Assembly: GCA_025965975.1 (NCBI GenBank)
Contig: JAOPVX010000058.1
Coordinates: 1-53,758 of the forward strand
Origin: Mycobacterium sp.
GTDB taxonomy: Bacteria > Actinomycetota > Actinomycetes > Mycobacteriales > Mycobacteriaceae
Length of the DNA: 53,758 nucleotides
Direction: 5' to 3'
Shown here piece by piece: positions 32,858 through 41,476 of this stretch. The notes under the pieces were generated by a model. The model was not told where the DNA came from, searched no databases, and saw nothing but the letters and a program-made list of their open reading frames with translations. Each line of letters opens with the position of its first letter. Position 1 is the stretch's first letter. The translations under genes and the position numbers were made by a program.

Positions 32858-33180
32858 CAGACCGGTCGCCCGATCCCTACATCGACCAGACGCCCTGGAT
32901 TTCCCTGAGCTGTCGATCGTGTGCGGCCACATTGGATACCCGCGGACCGAAGAGATGATCGCGGTGGCCCGCAAGCATCCGGGCGTCTACATCGACACTC
33001 CGCCTGCACCACCAAACGGCAACCAGCCGAACTGGTCTCTACGTGAAGACAGCGAGCGGACAGACCAAAGTGCTCTTCGGCACAAACTGTCCGATGATCG
33101 CCCACCACCATGCGTTGGCCGGCATCGAGGACCTCGGTCTCGACGAGGACGCCCCAGCCGCTACTTGCACGGCAACGCCG
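32858..33180 (+). pseudogene. amidohydrolase-2 (ACMSD-type) relic with several frameshifts
   Basis: Fragments of one amidohydrolase-2 protein appear in order but in different frames: QTGRPIP, then ALDFPELSIVCGHIGYP and EEMIAVARKHPGVYIDT (frame of 32991), then SACTTKRQPAELV (frame of 32999), then GQTKVLFGTNCPMI and HALAGIEDLGLDED (frame of 33040), then RYLHGNA (frame of 33159). At least four frame changes, and the missing N-terminal half, show a dead gene. These are the conserved C-terminal segments of the family. No intact copy is in the window. Confidence 0.85.
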
Positions 33181-33342
33181 ACGCCGAGGGCACCCGTTGG
33201 ACCGCACAGATTCGCCCCACCATCGCCGACGTTTTCAGAATTCATGCACAACGGTATGGTTCTCGGATCCGCCACGAAGATGAGAAACACGCGTCCGCCA
33301 TTTCGATGAGAATTCTGCAAACCTGCAGGTAGAGGAATCGTC

Positions 33343-34881
33343 ATGATCTTTGAGCAGCTACACGTGGTGGCGATGGTGCGCAAATCCCTTGCGGTGATGA
33401 CGGCAGCTCTCGCCGTCGTAGCGCTTGGCGGCTGCGGCCACCCGCTGCGCTCCCAAGCGGGGCAGCCGGCCACCACCTCGACCACCGCCGCGACGCCGGC
33501 CACGGACTTCGGCGCGGTGCTGCAGAAACGGGTGACCGCGGACGCGATGATGGCGCATCTGAAGAAGTTGCAGGAGATCGCCTACGCCAACGACGGCAAT
33601 CGCGCCCTTGGCACGCCGGGATACGACGCCGGCGTCGACTACGTGGCCAACACGTTGCGAGACAAGGGTTTCGACGTGCAGACACCTGAGTTCGAGGTGC
33701 ATCTGCCGTTCGCCGACGAGCCGTCGCTGACCGTCGGCGGCAACACGATTGCCGCGAAGCCGCTCGTATTCACCAAGGGCACCCCGCCCGACGGGGTGAC
33801 GGGCCCACTGGTGCCTGCCCGCGTCGAGGACACTCCTGGCTGCAGCGCATCCGATTACGACGGCCTGCCGGTTGCCGGCGCCGTGGTGCTGGTGGACCGC
33901 GGCAAGTGCCAGTTCGGCGTCAAGCAAGCCGTCGCCGCCGAACGCGGCGCGGTGGCGCTGATCGTCGCCAACAACGAGAACGGCGACGAAATGGGCGGCA
34001 CGCTCGGCGCGAACACCGACGTTAAGATCCCGGTCATCAGCGTCACAAAGGCCACCGGTGAGCGGCTGCGGGCCGGGCCTGCCACCACCACCATCAAACT
34101 CAACGCCGGTGTGCGCAACGAGCGCACGCGCAACGTGATCGCCCAGACCAAGACCGGATCCACCGCCAACATCGTGATGGTCGGCGCGCATCTCGACAGC
34201 GTGCCCGACGGGCCCGGGATCAACGACAACGGCTCAGGGGTGGCAGCGGTGCTGGAAACCGCGCTACAGCTCGGCAATTCGCCGCAGGTGAGCAACGCGG
34301 TGCGGTTCGGATTCTGGGGCGCCGAGGAGCTCGGCCTGCTCGGGTCCAAGAACTACGTTGAGTCGCTGAACGTCGATGCGCTCAAAGACATTGCGCTCTA
34401 CCTCAACTTCGACATGCTCGGCTCGCCAAACCCCGGCTACTTCACGTACGACGGTGACCAGTCAACCCCACCGAATGCCAACGGCGGCGTGCCGCAGGTA
34501 CCCGAAGGCTCGGCGGGCATCGAACGCACGTTGGTGGCCTACCTGAAGGGCGCAGGCAAACCGCCCGAGGACACCTCATTCGACGGCCGGTCGGACTATG
34601 ACGGCTTTACCCTGTCGGGCGTGCCGGCCGGCGGCATCTTCTCCGGGGCCGAGGAGAAGAAATCCGTCGAGCAGGCGCAGCGCTGGGGTGGGCAGTCGGA
34701 CGAGCCGTTCGATCCGAACTACCACAAGGCAACCGACACGCTGGACCACGTCGACCGGCAGGCGCTCGAGATCAACGGAGGTGGGGTGGCATACGCGGTG
34801 GGCTTCTACGCGCAGGATCAGAGCGGCCGCAACGGCGTGCCGATCCGCGACGACCGCTCCCGGCACGTGCTCGAACCATGA
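33343..34881 (+). CDS. lpqL: lipoprotein aminopeptidase LpqL (M28 family)
   Basis: A 512-residue secreted zinc aminopeptidase lipoprotein. The signal MVRKSLAVMTAALAVVALGG ends in lipobox LGGC (Cys31). A PA domain (~150-255) is inserted in the M28 peptidase fold. All metal and catalytic residues are present: His283 (GAHLDS), Asp295 (INDNGSG), Glu328-Glu329 (WGAEELG), Asp357 (NFDMLGS) and His461 (YHKATDT). ATG 33343 has a good ribosome site (AGAGGAA); ATG 33373 would give a shorter, more typical signal peptide. A tandem paralogue follows with a four-base overlap. Confidence 0.93.
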   Translation: MIFEQLHVVAMVRKSLAVMTAALAVVALGGCGHPLRSQAGQPATTSTTAATPATDFGAVLQKRVTADAMMAHLKKLQEIAYANDGNRALGTPGYDAGVDYVANTLRDKGFDVQTPEFEVHLPFADEPSLTVGGNTIAAKPLVFTKGTPPDGVTGPLVPARVEDTPGCSASDYDGLPVAGAVVLVDRGKCQFGVKQAVAAERGAVALIVANNENGDEMGGTLGANTDVKIPVISVTKATGERLRAGPATTTIKLNAGVRNERTRNVIAQTKTGSTANIVMVGAHLDSVPDGPGINDNGSGVAAVLETALQLGNSPQVSNAVRFGFWGAEELGLLGSKNYVESLNVDALKDIALYLNFDMLGSPNPGYFTYDGDQSTPPNANGGVPQVPEGSAGIERTLVAYLKGAGKPPEDTSFDGRSDYDGFTLSGVPAGGIFSGAEEKKSVEQAQRWGGQSDEPFDPNYHKATDTLDHVDRQALEINGGGVAYAVGFYAQDQSGRNGVPIRDDRSRHVLEP

Positions 34882-36326
34882 GGGCCATCGCCGCGGTCAT
34901 GGCCATCGCGGTGACGGCGCTTGCGTCGTGTTCGGCCACCGAATCCGCACCCGCACCCGACTTGCCCCGCGACGTGGCGGGCAAGGTCACCGCGGACGGC
35001 ATGTACGCGCACCTGCGCAAGCTGCAGGAGATTGCCGACGCCAATCGGGGCAGCCGCGCCGAGAGCACGCCCGGCTACGACGCCAGCGCTGACTACGTCG
35101 TCCAGGTGTTGAAGGACAAGGGTTTTGACGTCCAGACCCCAGAGTTCGAGCGGCTCGACCGCACGGAAGGCGGCAACCCCACGTTGACGGTCGCCGGCCG
35201 CGGCTATCACGTCGACCAGGCTTCCCTGCTCGTCACCACGCCGGCAGGCGGACTCAACGCGATCACGCTGCGGCCACGGAAGGCACCGGGGTGCACCGCG
35301 GCCGACTACGGCACCGTGCCGGTGAGGGGAGCGATCGCCGTCGTCGACGACACCGGCTGCTCGGTCGGCGACAAGCAGAACGCCGCGGTCGCCAAGGGCG
35401 CCGTTGGGTTGCTTGTCGTGAGCGCACCGGGCACCAGCGGCGGCCAGGCGGGTCTGTTCGCGCCGGGCTACTACCAGCAGTTGACCATCCCTGTCGGTGT
35501 CATCGGCAACGACGCCGACGCGGCGCTGCGGCGCACCAACGCGCCGGTGCGGCTGGTCCTTGACAGCAAGCCTGTCATGGTGAAGACCCGAAATATTGTG
35601 GCGCAGACCAAGTCTGGCGATACGACGAATGTCGTGCTGGCTGGGGCACAGCTCGACAGCTCTGCGCTCAGCCCTGGCATCAACGACAACGGGTCGGGTG
35701 TGGCGGCTTTGCTGGAAGCAGCAACGGCCCTTGGATCGAATCCACGGATCACCAACGCCGTCCGGTTTGCATTCTGGGGATCCGAGCCAGAGGGACCGAC
35801 GAAATACGTTCGCGGGCTTGCCCGCGACCAACTCGACGACATCGCGATGTATCTCAGCGTTGACATGCTCGGCTCGTCGAACGCCGGATACTTCACATAC
35901 GACGGCGACCAGTCCGGCCAACCCAACCCCGACATCCCGGCACAATCCGTGCCCGCCGGATCGGCCGGCGTCGAGCGGACGCTGGCGGGCTACCTCAACT
36001 TGGCCGGTGTGCGGCCCGCCGACATGCCGTTGAGCCGGACGGCCGACTACGGACCGTTCATGGCCGCAGGCATCCCGGTCGGGGGCCTTACCGCAGGCTC
36101 GTCGCAGCGGAAAACCGAAGTGCAGGCGCGGCTTTGGGGCGGGCGGGCTGGCGTTCCGTTCGACCCGAACTACCACACCGCCCGCGACACGGTCGACGAC
36201 ATCGATCGGCAGGCGCTGTCGGTCATGGGTCAGGCCGCCGCGCTTGCGGTCGTCACCTACGCGCAGTCCGTCGGTGGCGTCAACGGCGTTCCGTCGCGAG
36301 ACCAGCGTCACCGGGGTACGCCTTAG
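34878..36326 (+). CDS. LpqL paralogue, probable M28 pseudo-peptidase lipoprotein
   Basis: A 482-residue tandem copy of LpqL, clearly homologous throughout, with its own lipoprotein signal (MRAIAAVMAIAVTALASC, lipobox LASC) and a PA domain. Two of the five zinc ligands are changed: the first His is Gln258 (GAQLDS), and the Glu-Glu pair reads SEPEG, so Glu303 remains but the ligand Glu is Pro304. Asp270, Asp329 and His433 remain. It probably cannot hold two zinc ions and may bind peptides without cutting them. The reading frame is intact and codon use is normal. It is coupled to lpqL by ATGA. Confidence 0.88.
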   Translation: MRAIAAVMAIAVTALASCSATESAPAPDLPRDVAGKVTADGMYAHLRKLQEIADANRGSRAESTPGYDASADYVVQVLKDKGFDVQTPEFERLDRTEGGNPTLTVAGRGYHVDQASLLVTTPAGGLNAITLRPRKAPGCTAADYGTVPVRGAIAVVDDTGCSVGDKQNAAVAKGAVGLLVVSAPGTSGGQAGLFAPGYYQQLTIPVGVIGNDADAALRRTNAPVRLVLDSKPVMVKTRNIVAQTKSGDTTNVVLAGAQLDSSALSPGINDNGSGVAALLEAATALGSNPRITNAVRFAFWGSEPEGPTKYVRGLARDQLDDIAMYLSVDMLGSSNAGYFTYDGDQSGQPNPDIPAQSVPAGSAGVERTLAGYLNLAGVRPADMPLSRTADYGPFMAAGIPVGGLTAGSSQRKTEVQARLWGGRAGVPFDPNYHTARDTVDDIDRQALSVMGQAAALAVVTYAQSVGGVNGVPSRDQRHRGTP

Positions 36327-36330
36327 CCGG

Positions 36331-38496
36331 TCAGAGAAGTTTCTCCAGCGTGATGGGCAGGTCGGTGACCCGTCGGCCGGTCGCGTTGAACACCGCGTTG
36401 GCGATCGCGGCGGGCACTGCCACGATGACCAGCTCGCCGAGGCCTTTCACGCCAAGAGGATCGGCGATGGTGTCCTTGGCAGGCAGGTAGGCGGCGTCGA
36501 GGGTCGGCACGTCCGCGTTGACCGGAACCAGGTAGTCCGACATGTTGGCGTTGACAACGCGTCCGTCGCGGTAGTCCAGCTTGGTGCCCTCCAGCAGCGC
36601 CATCCCGATACCGCCCACCATTCCGCCGATCGCCTGGCTGTGCGCCAGCTTCGGGTTGATGATGCGGCCGGCGTCGTAACACGCGTAGACGCGCCGTATG
36701 CGCACCGTGCCCAGCGTCTCGTCGACTGCGACTTCGGCGAATACCGCGCCGTAGGCGGACATCGAGAAATGTTGGTCCGCGTCGTCGGGTGACCAGGTTT
36801 GTTGTGCGTCAAGGTTTTCCCAACCGCGGCGGCGCAGTAGTTCCTGGTAGCTCTCTCCACGGGTTGGCTCGCCGGTGTGGAACATCCATCCGTCGCCGAC
36901 CGCGACGTCCTCGGGCCGCAACCCGTTCAATGCTGAGCCGGGATCGACCACTGCGGTGCGGACGAACCGGTCGCGCAGCATGTTGGCCGTGGCGAACACC
37001 GCCGACCCCACGCTCACCATCGTCCTCGACCCCGAATGCGACGGCGCCTCGGGAAACCTACTGTCGCCGAGCGCGAATCGCACCCGGTTCAGCGGCAGCC
37101 CCAGTGCATCCGCGGCCACCTGCGTCATCGATGTGTACGTGCCCGGGCCCATGTCACTCGTGCCGCACTGGATGTCTGCCGTGCCGTCGGCGTTGATCCT
37201 GGCCTCCGCGGCACATTGGCTGCGCGAGGTGTGGTAGCCCGCCGCGGCCATTCCGAGCCCGATCAGTTGGTTCCCCTCCCGTATCGAGCGCGGCGTCGGG
37301 TTGCGGCGTGACCAGCCGAACGTGTCGCCGCCCTTTGCGAAGCAGTCGGTGAGCCGCCGGGTCGAGAACGGCAGGTCCGCGGAAAGATCGCGGTCTGGTT
37401 CGTTGCGAAGTCGCAGTTCGATCGGGTCCATTCCCAACCGGTACGCCAGGTCGTCCATGGCCGACTCCAGTGCGAAGGCACCGGTCGTGGCGCCGGGGCC
37501 ACGCATGAACGTAGGCGGGTTGACGTCAAGCGGGACAACGCGATACGTCGACCTCATGTTCGGCGAACTGTAAAGGAACCTGGCAGCGGTCATCAGGTTG
37601 TCCTCGTAGGCGTTATACCGCGAGGTTTCCGTGTGCGCCTCGTGCACGATGGCACTGATTCGTCCCGAACGGTCGGCCCCGATCGCCAACCGCTGGCGGC
37701 TGGTTGGTCGGTAACCGATGCCGCTGTACATCTGTTTGCGGGTCAGCGCCAGTTTGACAGGGCATCGAATCTGCCTGGCTGCGAAGGCGGCCAGCAGTTG
37801 GTGCGGCCAGGTGGTGCCCGCACTGCCGAACGCGCCGCCGACGAACGGTGAAATCACCCTGACGTGATCGCCGGGGACAGCGAACGCATCGGCGTAGGCC
37901 TTTTGCGCCCCGCTGATGCTCTGCACCTTGTCCCACACGGTGAGCCGATCACCGTCCCAGCTGGCCACCGTCGCCGGGATCTCCATGGGGTTGTGGTTGT
38001 TGCGCATGATCGAGTAGCGCAGGTCGGTGACCACCGCGGCGCCCCGTAACGCGTCGTTGGCGTTGCCTCGCGCGTAGTCACGTGTCCTGCTGCCGGGCTT
38101 CTGCTCTGCCTGCGGTGCATCGATGTTCGTCATCTGCGGGCCTGCTTGATATCGCACATCGACCAGGGAGGTGCCGTGCATGGCCGCCTCGAGCGTGGTG
38201 GCAACCACAACCGCGACGGGCTGGCCGAAGCAGGACACCTGCCGGATGTCATAGGGCAGTCTGACCCCGCCGAAGTCGGTGAGCACGCGCAGCACATCGC
38301 GCTCGCGCACCGCGGCAGCGGGGTCGATGCGCTCCACATTGCCGCGTGCGACGGTGCTGCACACCAACGCTGCGTACACCAGGTCGGGGGCTGGATTGTC
38401 GGCCGCGTACAGTGCCTTGCCGGTTACCTTCAGCCGGCCGTCCACCCGGGTCACCGGCTGACCCGAAACGACTGCTGCCGGCAGTGGCCCGGTCAC
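36331..38496 (-). CDS. molybdopterin-binding subunit of a PaoABC-like aldehyde oxidoreductase
   Basis: A 721-residue large subunit of the xanthine oxidase family that holds the molybdenum cofactor and oxidises aldehydes or N-heterocycles. It has the VTRVDGRLKVTGKALYAAD start, SPFVGGAFGSAG, the MRGPGATTGAFALESAMD block, and the catalytic Glu in KGLGELVIVAVP near the C-terminus. It has no signal peptide of its own; in PaoABC enzymes the complex is exported through the Tat signal of the small subunit. It overlaps the FAD subunit gene by four bases and ends four bases from the lpqL paralogue stop. Confidence 0.92.
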   Translation of the reverse strand: MTGPLPAAVVSGQPVTRVDGRLKVTGKALYAADNPAPDLVYAALVCSTVARGNVERIDPAAAVRERDVLRVLTDFGGVRLPYDIRQVSCFGQPVAVVVATTLEAAMHGTSLVDVRYQAGPQMTNIDAPQAEQKPGSRTRDYARGNANDALRGAAVVTDLRYSIMRNNHNPMEIPATVASWDGDRLTVWDKVQSISGAQKAYADAFAVPGDHVRVISPFVGGAFGSAGTTWPHQLLAAFAARQIRCPVKLALTRKQMYSGIGYRPTSRQRLAIGADRSGRISAIVHEAHTETSRYNAYEDNLMTAARFLYSSPNMRSTYRVVPLDVNPPTFMRGPGATTGAFALESAMDDLAYRLGMDPIELRLRNEPDRDLSADLPFSTRRLTDCFAKGGDTFGWSRRNPTPRSIREGNQLIGLGMAAAGYHTSRSQCAAEARINADGTADIQCGTSDMGPGTYTSMTQVAADALGLPLNRVRFALGDSRFPEAPSHSGSRTMVSVGSAVFATANMLRDRFVRTAVVDPGSALNGLRPEDVAVGDGWMFHTGEPTRGESYQELLRRRGWENLDAQQTWSPDDADQHFSMSAYGAVFAEVAVDETLGTVRIRRVYACYDAGRIINPKLAHSQAIGGMVGGIGMALLEGTKLDYRDGRVVNANMSDYLVPVNADVPTLDAAYLPAKDTIADPLGVKGLGELVIVAVPAAIANAVFNATGRRVTDLPITLEKLL

Positions 38497-39470
38497 GGCA
38501 ACCCCGCTACGGTCGCCAGCTGCCGTTCCACCGTGCGCTTCACCAGCTCCACCTTGAATGCGTTCTCCGACAACGGTTTAGCACCGTCCGCGGCATGTAA
38601 CGCGGCGTCGCGCCACAGGTCGGGGCTCACGGTGCGGCCAATGATGGCCCGTTCGACCGCCTGCAACCGCCACGGCACCGTCCCGACGCCGCCGACAGCG
38701 ACGCGGGCCGCACGCACGCTGCCCGCGGTGATGTCCAGGGCCACTGCCGCAGAGGCAAGCGCAAACTCGAATGATTCGCGATCACGCACCTTCAGATAGC
38801 CCGACCGCCGCGCCTCCGGCACCACAGGCACCTCGACGCCGACGATCAGGGCGCCGGCGCTCAAGTTGTGTTCCTGATCCGGCGTGCCGCCCGGCTGGCG
38901 GAAGAAGTCCGAGACACCAATCCGGTACTCCCCGCTGCGGTCGCGCGTGATCACCACGGCGTCGAGCGCGGACAGTGCAACCGCCAGATCCGACGGGTGT
39001 GTGGCCACACACCCGTCACTCGTCCCGAGGATCGCATGGGTGCGGTTGCGGCCACTGATCGCGGCACAGCCGGAGCCCGGCGCGCGCCGGTTACACGCGG
39101 CCGACACGTCGCGGAAGTACAGGCAGCGCGGCCGCTGCATCAGGTTGCCGCCGATCGAGGCCATGTTGCGGACCTGCGCGGACGCTGACAACTCCAGTGC
39201 CTGCGCGATGACCGGGAACTGTGTGCGCACACCAGGGTGGGCGGCCAACTCGGACATCCGTACCAGTGAACCGATGCGCAGTTTCGACGGCTGCAGGTCG
39301 ATGTCGCGGTAGGGCAGCGCGTTGATGTCGACGACGGCCGCGGGGCGTTCGACCGTCTCGCGCATCAGATCGATCAGCGTCGTGCCCCCCGCGATGAACC
39401 GGGCCCCTGATACGGCCGCAGCCAACGCGGATGCCTCGTCGCGGGCCTTCGAGAAGGTGAATGGGAACAC
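38493..39470 (-). CDS. FAD-binding subunit with PaoB-like 4Fe-4S insertion
   Basis: A 325-residue medium subunit of a molybdenum hydroxylase. The FAD site is ARFIAGGTTLIDLM. A Cys-rich insertion (RCLYFRDVSAACNRR, PGSGCAAISGRN, ILGTSDGCVATHPSD) is what E. coli PaoB uses to hold an additional 4Fe-4S cluster, so this enzyme should carry one too. A CO_deh_flav_C domain follows (~210-325). The gene lies six bases after the iron-sulfur subunit gene and overlaps the large-subunit gene. Confidence 0.9.
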   Translation of the reverse strand: MFPFTFSKARDEASALAAAVSGARFIAGGTTLIDLMRETVERPAAVVDINALPYRDIDLQPSKLRIGSLVRMSELAAHPGVRTQFPVIAQALELSASAQVRNMASIGGNLMQRPRCLYFRDVSAACNRRAPGSGCAAISGRNRTHAILGTSDGCVATHPSDLAVALSALDAVVITRDRSGEYRIGVSDFFRQPGGTPDQEHNLSAGALIVGVEVPVVPEARRSGYLKVRDRESFEFALASAAVALDITAGSVRAARVAVGGVGTVPWRLQAVERAIIGRTVSPDLWRDAALHAADGAKPLSENAFKVELVKRTVERQLATVAGLP

Positions 39471-39476
39471 GGCCGG

Positions 39477-40070
39477 CTACGTGTTGCGCGCCGCGCTCGC
39501 GATCGCGGTGACGATGTTGGTGTAGGCGCCACAGCGGCAGATGTTGCCGCTCATCCAGTCGCGGATCTCGGCAGGGGATCCAGTGTGGCCCTCCTTGATA
39601 CAGCCGACGCCCGACATGATCTGGCCCGCGGTGCAGTAGCCGCACTGGAATGCGTCTTCGTCGATGAAGGACTGTTGCAGCGGGTGAAGCCTGCCGTTGC
39701 GCTCCAGGCCCTCGATCGTGGTGATCTCCGCACCGTCGTGCATCACCGCGAGCGTCAAGCACGAAATGACGCGCTGTCCGTTCATCATGATGGTGCACGC
39801 CCCACATGCACCCTGGTCGCAGCCTTTCTTGGTGCCGGTCAGATTTGCCCGTTCCCGCAGCATGTCCAGCAGCGACGTGCGATTGTCCACCGTGATCTCA
39901 CGGGCTTCGCCGTTGAGCCGCATCCGTACCACCGACGTCGCGGCCTCTTCATGTCGGTCGTCGCCGCAGCCGGCGATGAGGGGGCCGCTCGCCACCGCAC
40001 CACCGACTGCGATGGACGCACCGACGAATGTTCTCCGGTTGATGTCCACCACTGGATCCAGAGTATGCAC
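39477..40070 (-). CDS. 2Fe-2S subunit with Tat signal (PaoA-like)
   Basis: The small subunit of about 197 residues. The N-terminus carries a twin-arginine signal (NRRTFVGASIAVGGAVASG), which ends in IAGC, a possible lipobox. The mature part has the plant-type 2Fe-2S ligands (GCDQGACGAC and a later Cys) and the second cluster motif CGYCTAGQ...CRCGAY. Starts at TTG 40073, GTG 40070 or GTG 40049 are possible; I give GTG 40070. It exports the folded complex in PaoABC-type enzymes. A direct-repeat candidate operator lies 44 bases upstream. Confidence 0.9.
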   Translation of the reverse strand: MHTLDPVVDINRRTFVGASIAVGGAVASGPLIAGCGDDRHEEAATSVVRMRLNGEAREITVDNRTSLLDMLRERANLTGTKKGCDQGACGACTIMMNGQRVISCLTLAVMHDGAEITTIEGLERNGRLHPLQQSFIDEDAFQCGYCTAGQIMSGVGCIKEGHTGSPAEIRDWMSGNICRCGAYTNIVTAIASAARNT

Positions 40071-40113
40071 CAACCCTGTGAGCGCCGTACGCCGTGGAGT
40101 CCAGCCCGCCGGG

Positions 40114-40135
40114 CCTTAGCCTTGCCTTAGCTTAG
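40114..40135 (-). promoter_or_regulatory. 11-bp direct repeat, candidate operator upstream of the oxidoreductase genes
   Basis: On the plus strand CCTTAGCCTTG (40114-40124) is followed at once by CCTTAGCTTAG (40125-40135), 9 of 11 identical, so the half-sites fall on the same DNA face. It lies in the 75-bp gap between the NCS2 permease and the 2Fe-2S subunit. It also resembles a weak iron box, but only about 13 of 19 positions fit. Confidence 0.35.
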
Positions 40136-40145
40136 TGACAGCGGA

Positions 40146-41438
40146 TCATTTTCTGACATCAGCTGATGACGCGCGGTCCTGCGGTGTTGCTCGATCCGTC
40201 CTGAACCCCAGCAGCCGCATGCCGTGATACACCAGCAGCGCGGCGATCGAGCCGAGTGCGATACCGGTGAACGTCAGATCGCCTGCCTGCCAAGTGAAAT
40301 CGGCGATGCCGATGATCAGTGGAATTGCCGCCGTCATCTGGTTGCGCGGCTTGGAGAAGTCGACGTCATTGGTCAGCCAGATCCGCACGCCAAGCACCCC
40401 GACCAGGCCGTACAGCACAACCGTCGCACCGCCGAGCACACCCGGCGGAATCGCCGAGATCGCCGCGCCCACCTTGGGGCACAACGACAACGCGATGGCC
40501 ACCGCGGCGGCGATCCAATACGCGGCGGTCGAATACACCCGGGTCGCGGCCATCACACCGATGTTCTCGGCGTAGGTGGTGGTCGCCGACCCGCCGCCGA
40601 AGCCGGCCAGCGTCGTTGCCACCCCGTCGGCGGCCAGCGCCCTGCCGATCATCGGGTCGACCTCGGTAGCGGTCATCTGGCCCACCGACTTGACGTGCCC
40701 GATGTTCTCGGCAACCAGCGCGATGACCGCGGGCAGGAACATCGGCAGCACGGCCACCGTGAATGTCGGGGTCTGAAACTTTGGCAGGCCCAGCCACGGT
40801 GCGGCCGCGATCGCCGACGTGTCGACGTCGCCCAGGATCAAGGCCAGCGCATATCCCGCGACGACGGCCAAGAAGATCGCCAGCCTGCCGACGATGCCCC
40901 GAAAGAACGCGAGCGTCGCCACCAGCAGCACCAGCGTGACGAGTCCGACGAGCGGGCCCTTCTCGAAATTCGACTTGGCGGCCGGCGCGAGGTTGAAACC
41001 GATGAGAGCAACGATCGTTCCGGTCACCACCGGCGGTAACACCGCGTCGATCCAGCGGGTTCCCACCAGGTGCACGGTCACACCGATGATGATCAGGACG
41101 ACGCCGACCGCGACGAGACCGCCGAGCGCGCTGCCGGTTCCGTGCGAGGTCATGGCAGCCGTCACCGGCGCGATCACCGAGAAGCTCGAGCCCAGATAGC
41201 TTGGCAGCCGGTTGCCGGTGATCAGTAGAAACAGCACGGTGCCGATTCCGGAAAACAGCAGGGTGGTGGCCGGCGGAAAGCCAGTGAGCACCGGCACCAG
41301 GAAGGTGGCGCCGAACATCGCCACCACGTGCTGGGCGCCGATGCCGATCGTGCGGGCCCAGCTCAATCGCTCGTCGGGGGCGACCACGAAGTCGCTGTCA
41401 GCCCGTGACTCGACGGGCTTCCATGTCAGAGGGAGCAC
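40146..41438 (-). CDS. NCS2 family uracil/xanthine permease
   Basis: A 430-residue nucleobase:cation symporter with about 14 membrane segments. Family motifs are GAQHVVAMFGATFLVPVLTG, the substrate-site region VALVAENIGHVKSV, and GGGSATTTYAENIGVMAATRV, which is close to uracil carriers such as UraA/RutG rather than to xanthine carriers. It starts at GTG 41438. It lies directly upstream of the molybdenum hydroxylase genes on the same strand, suggesting that the imported base or a relative is oxidised by that enzyme, although the PaoB-like features speak for aldehydes. Confidence 0.9.
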   Translation of the reverse strand: MLPLTWKPVESRADSDFVVAPDERLSWARTIGIGAQHVVAMFGATFLVPVLTGFPPATTLLFSGIGTVLFLLITGNRLPSYLGSSFSVIAPVTAAMTSHGTGSALGGLVAVGVVLIIIGVTVHLVGTRWIDAVLPPVVTGTIVALIGFNLAPAAKSNFEKGPLVGLVTLVLLVATLAFFRGIVGRLAIFLAVVAGYALALILGDVDTSAIAAAPWLGLPKFQTPTFTVAVLPMFLPAVIALVAENIGHVKSVGQMTATEVDPMIGRALAADGVATTLAGFGGGSATTTYAENIGVMAATRVYSTAAYWIAAAVAIALSLCPKVGAAISAIPPGVLGGATVVLYGLVGVLGVRIWLTNDVDFSKPRNQMTAAIPLIIGIADFTWQAGDLTFTGIALGSIAALLVYHGMRLLGFRTDRATPQDRASSADVRK

Positions 41439-41476
41439 GGTGTTCGACTACACACCATCCCGCCTCGGGGCGCATG

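Noticed and set aside
34818-36311. Long minus-strand frame over the LpqL paralogue
   Set aside because: It lies wholly over a clear lipoprotein gene and shows no family features.
40116-40134. IdeR iron box in the oxidoreductase upstream region
   Set aside because: Only about 13 of 19 positions agree with the consensus I know, and the symmetry is poor. It is recorded only as a direct repeat.
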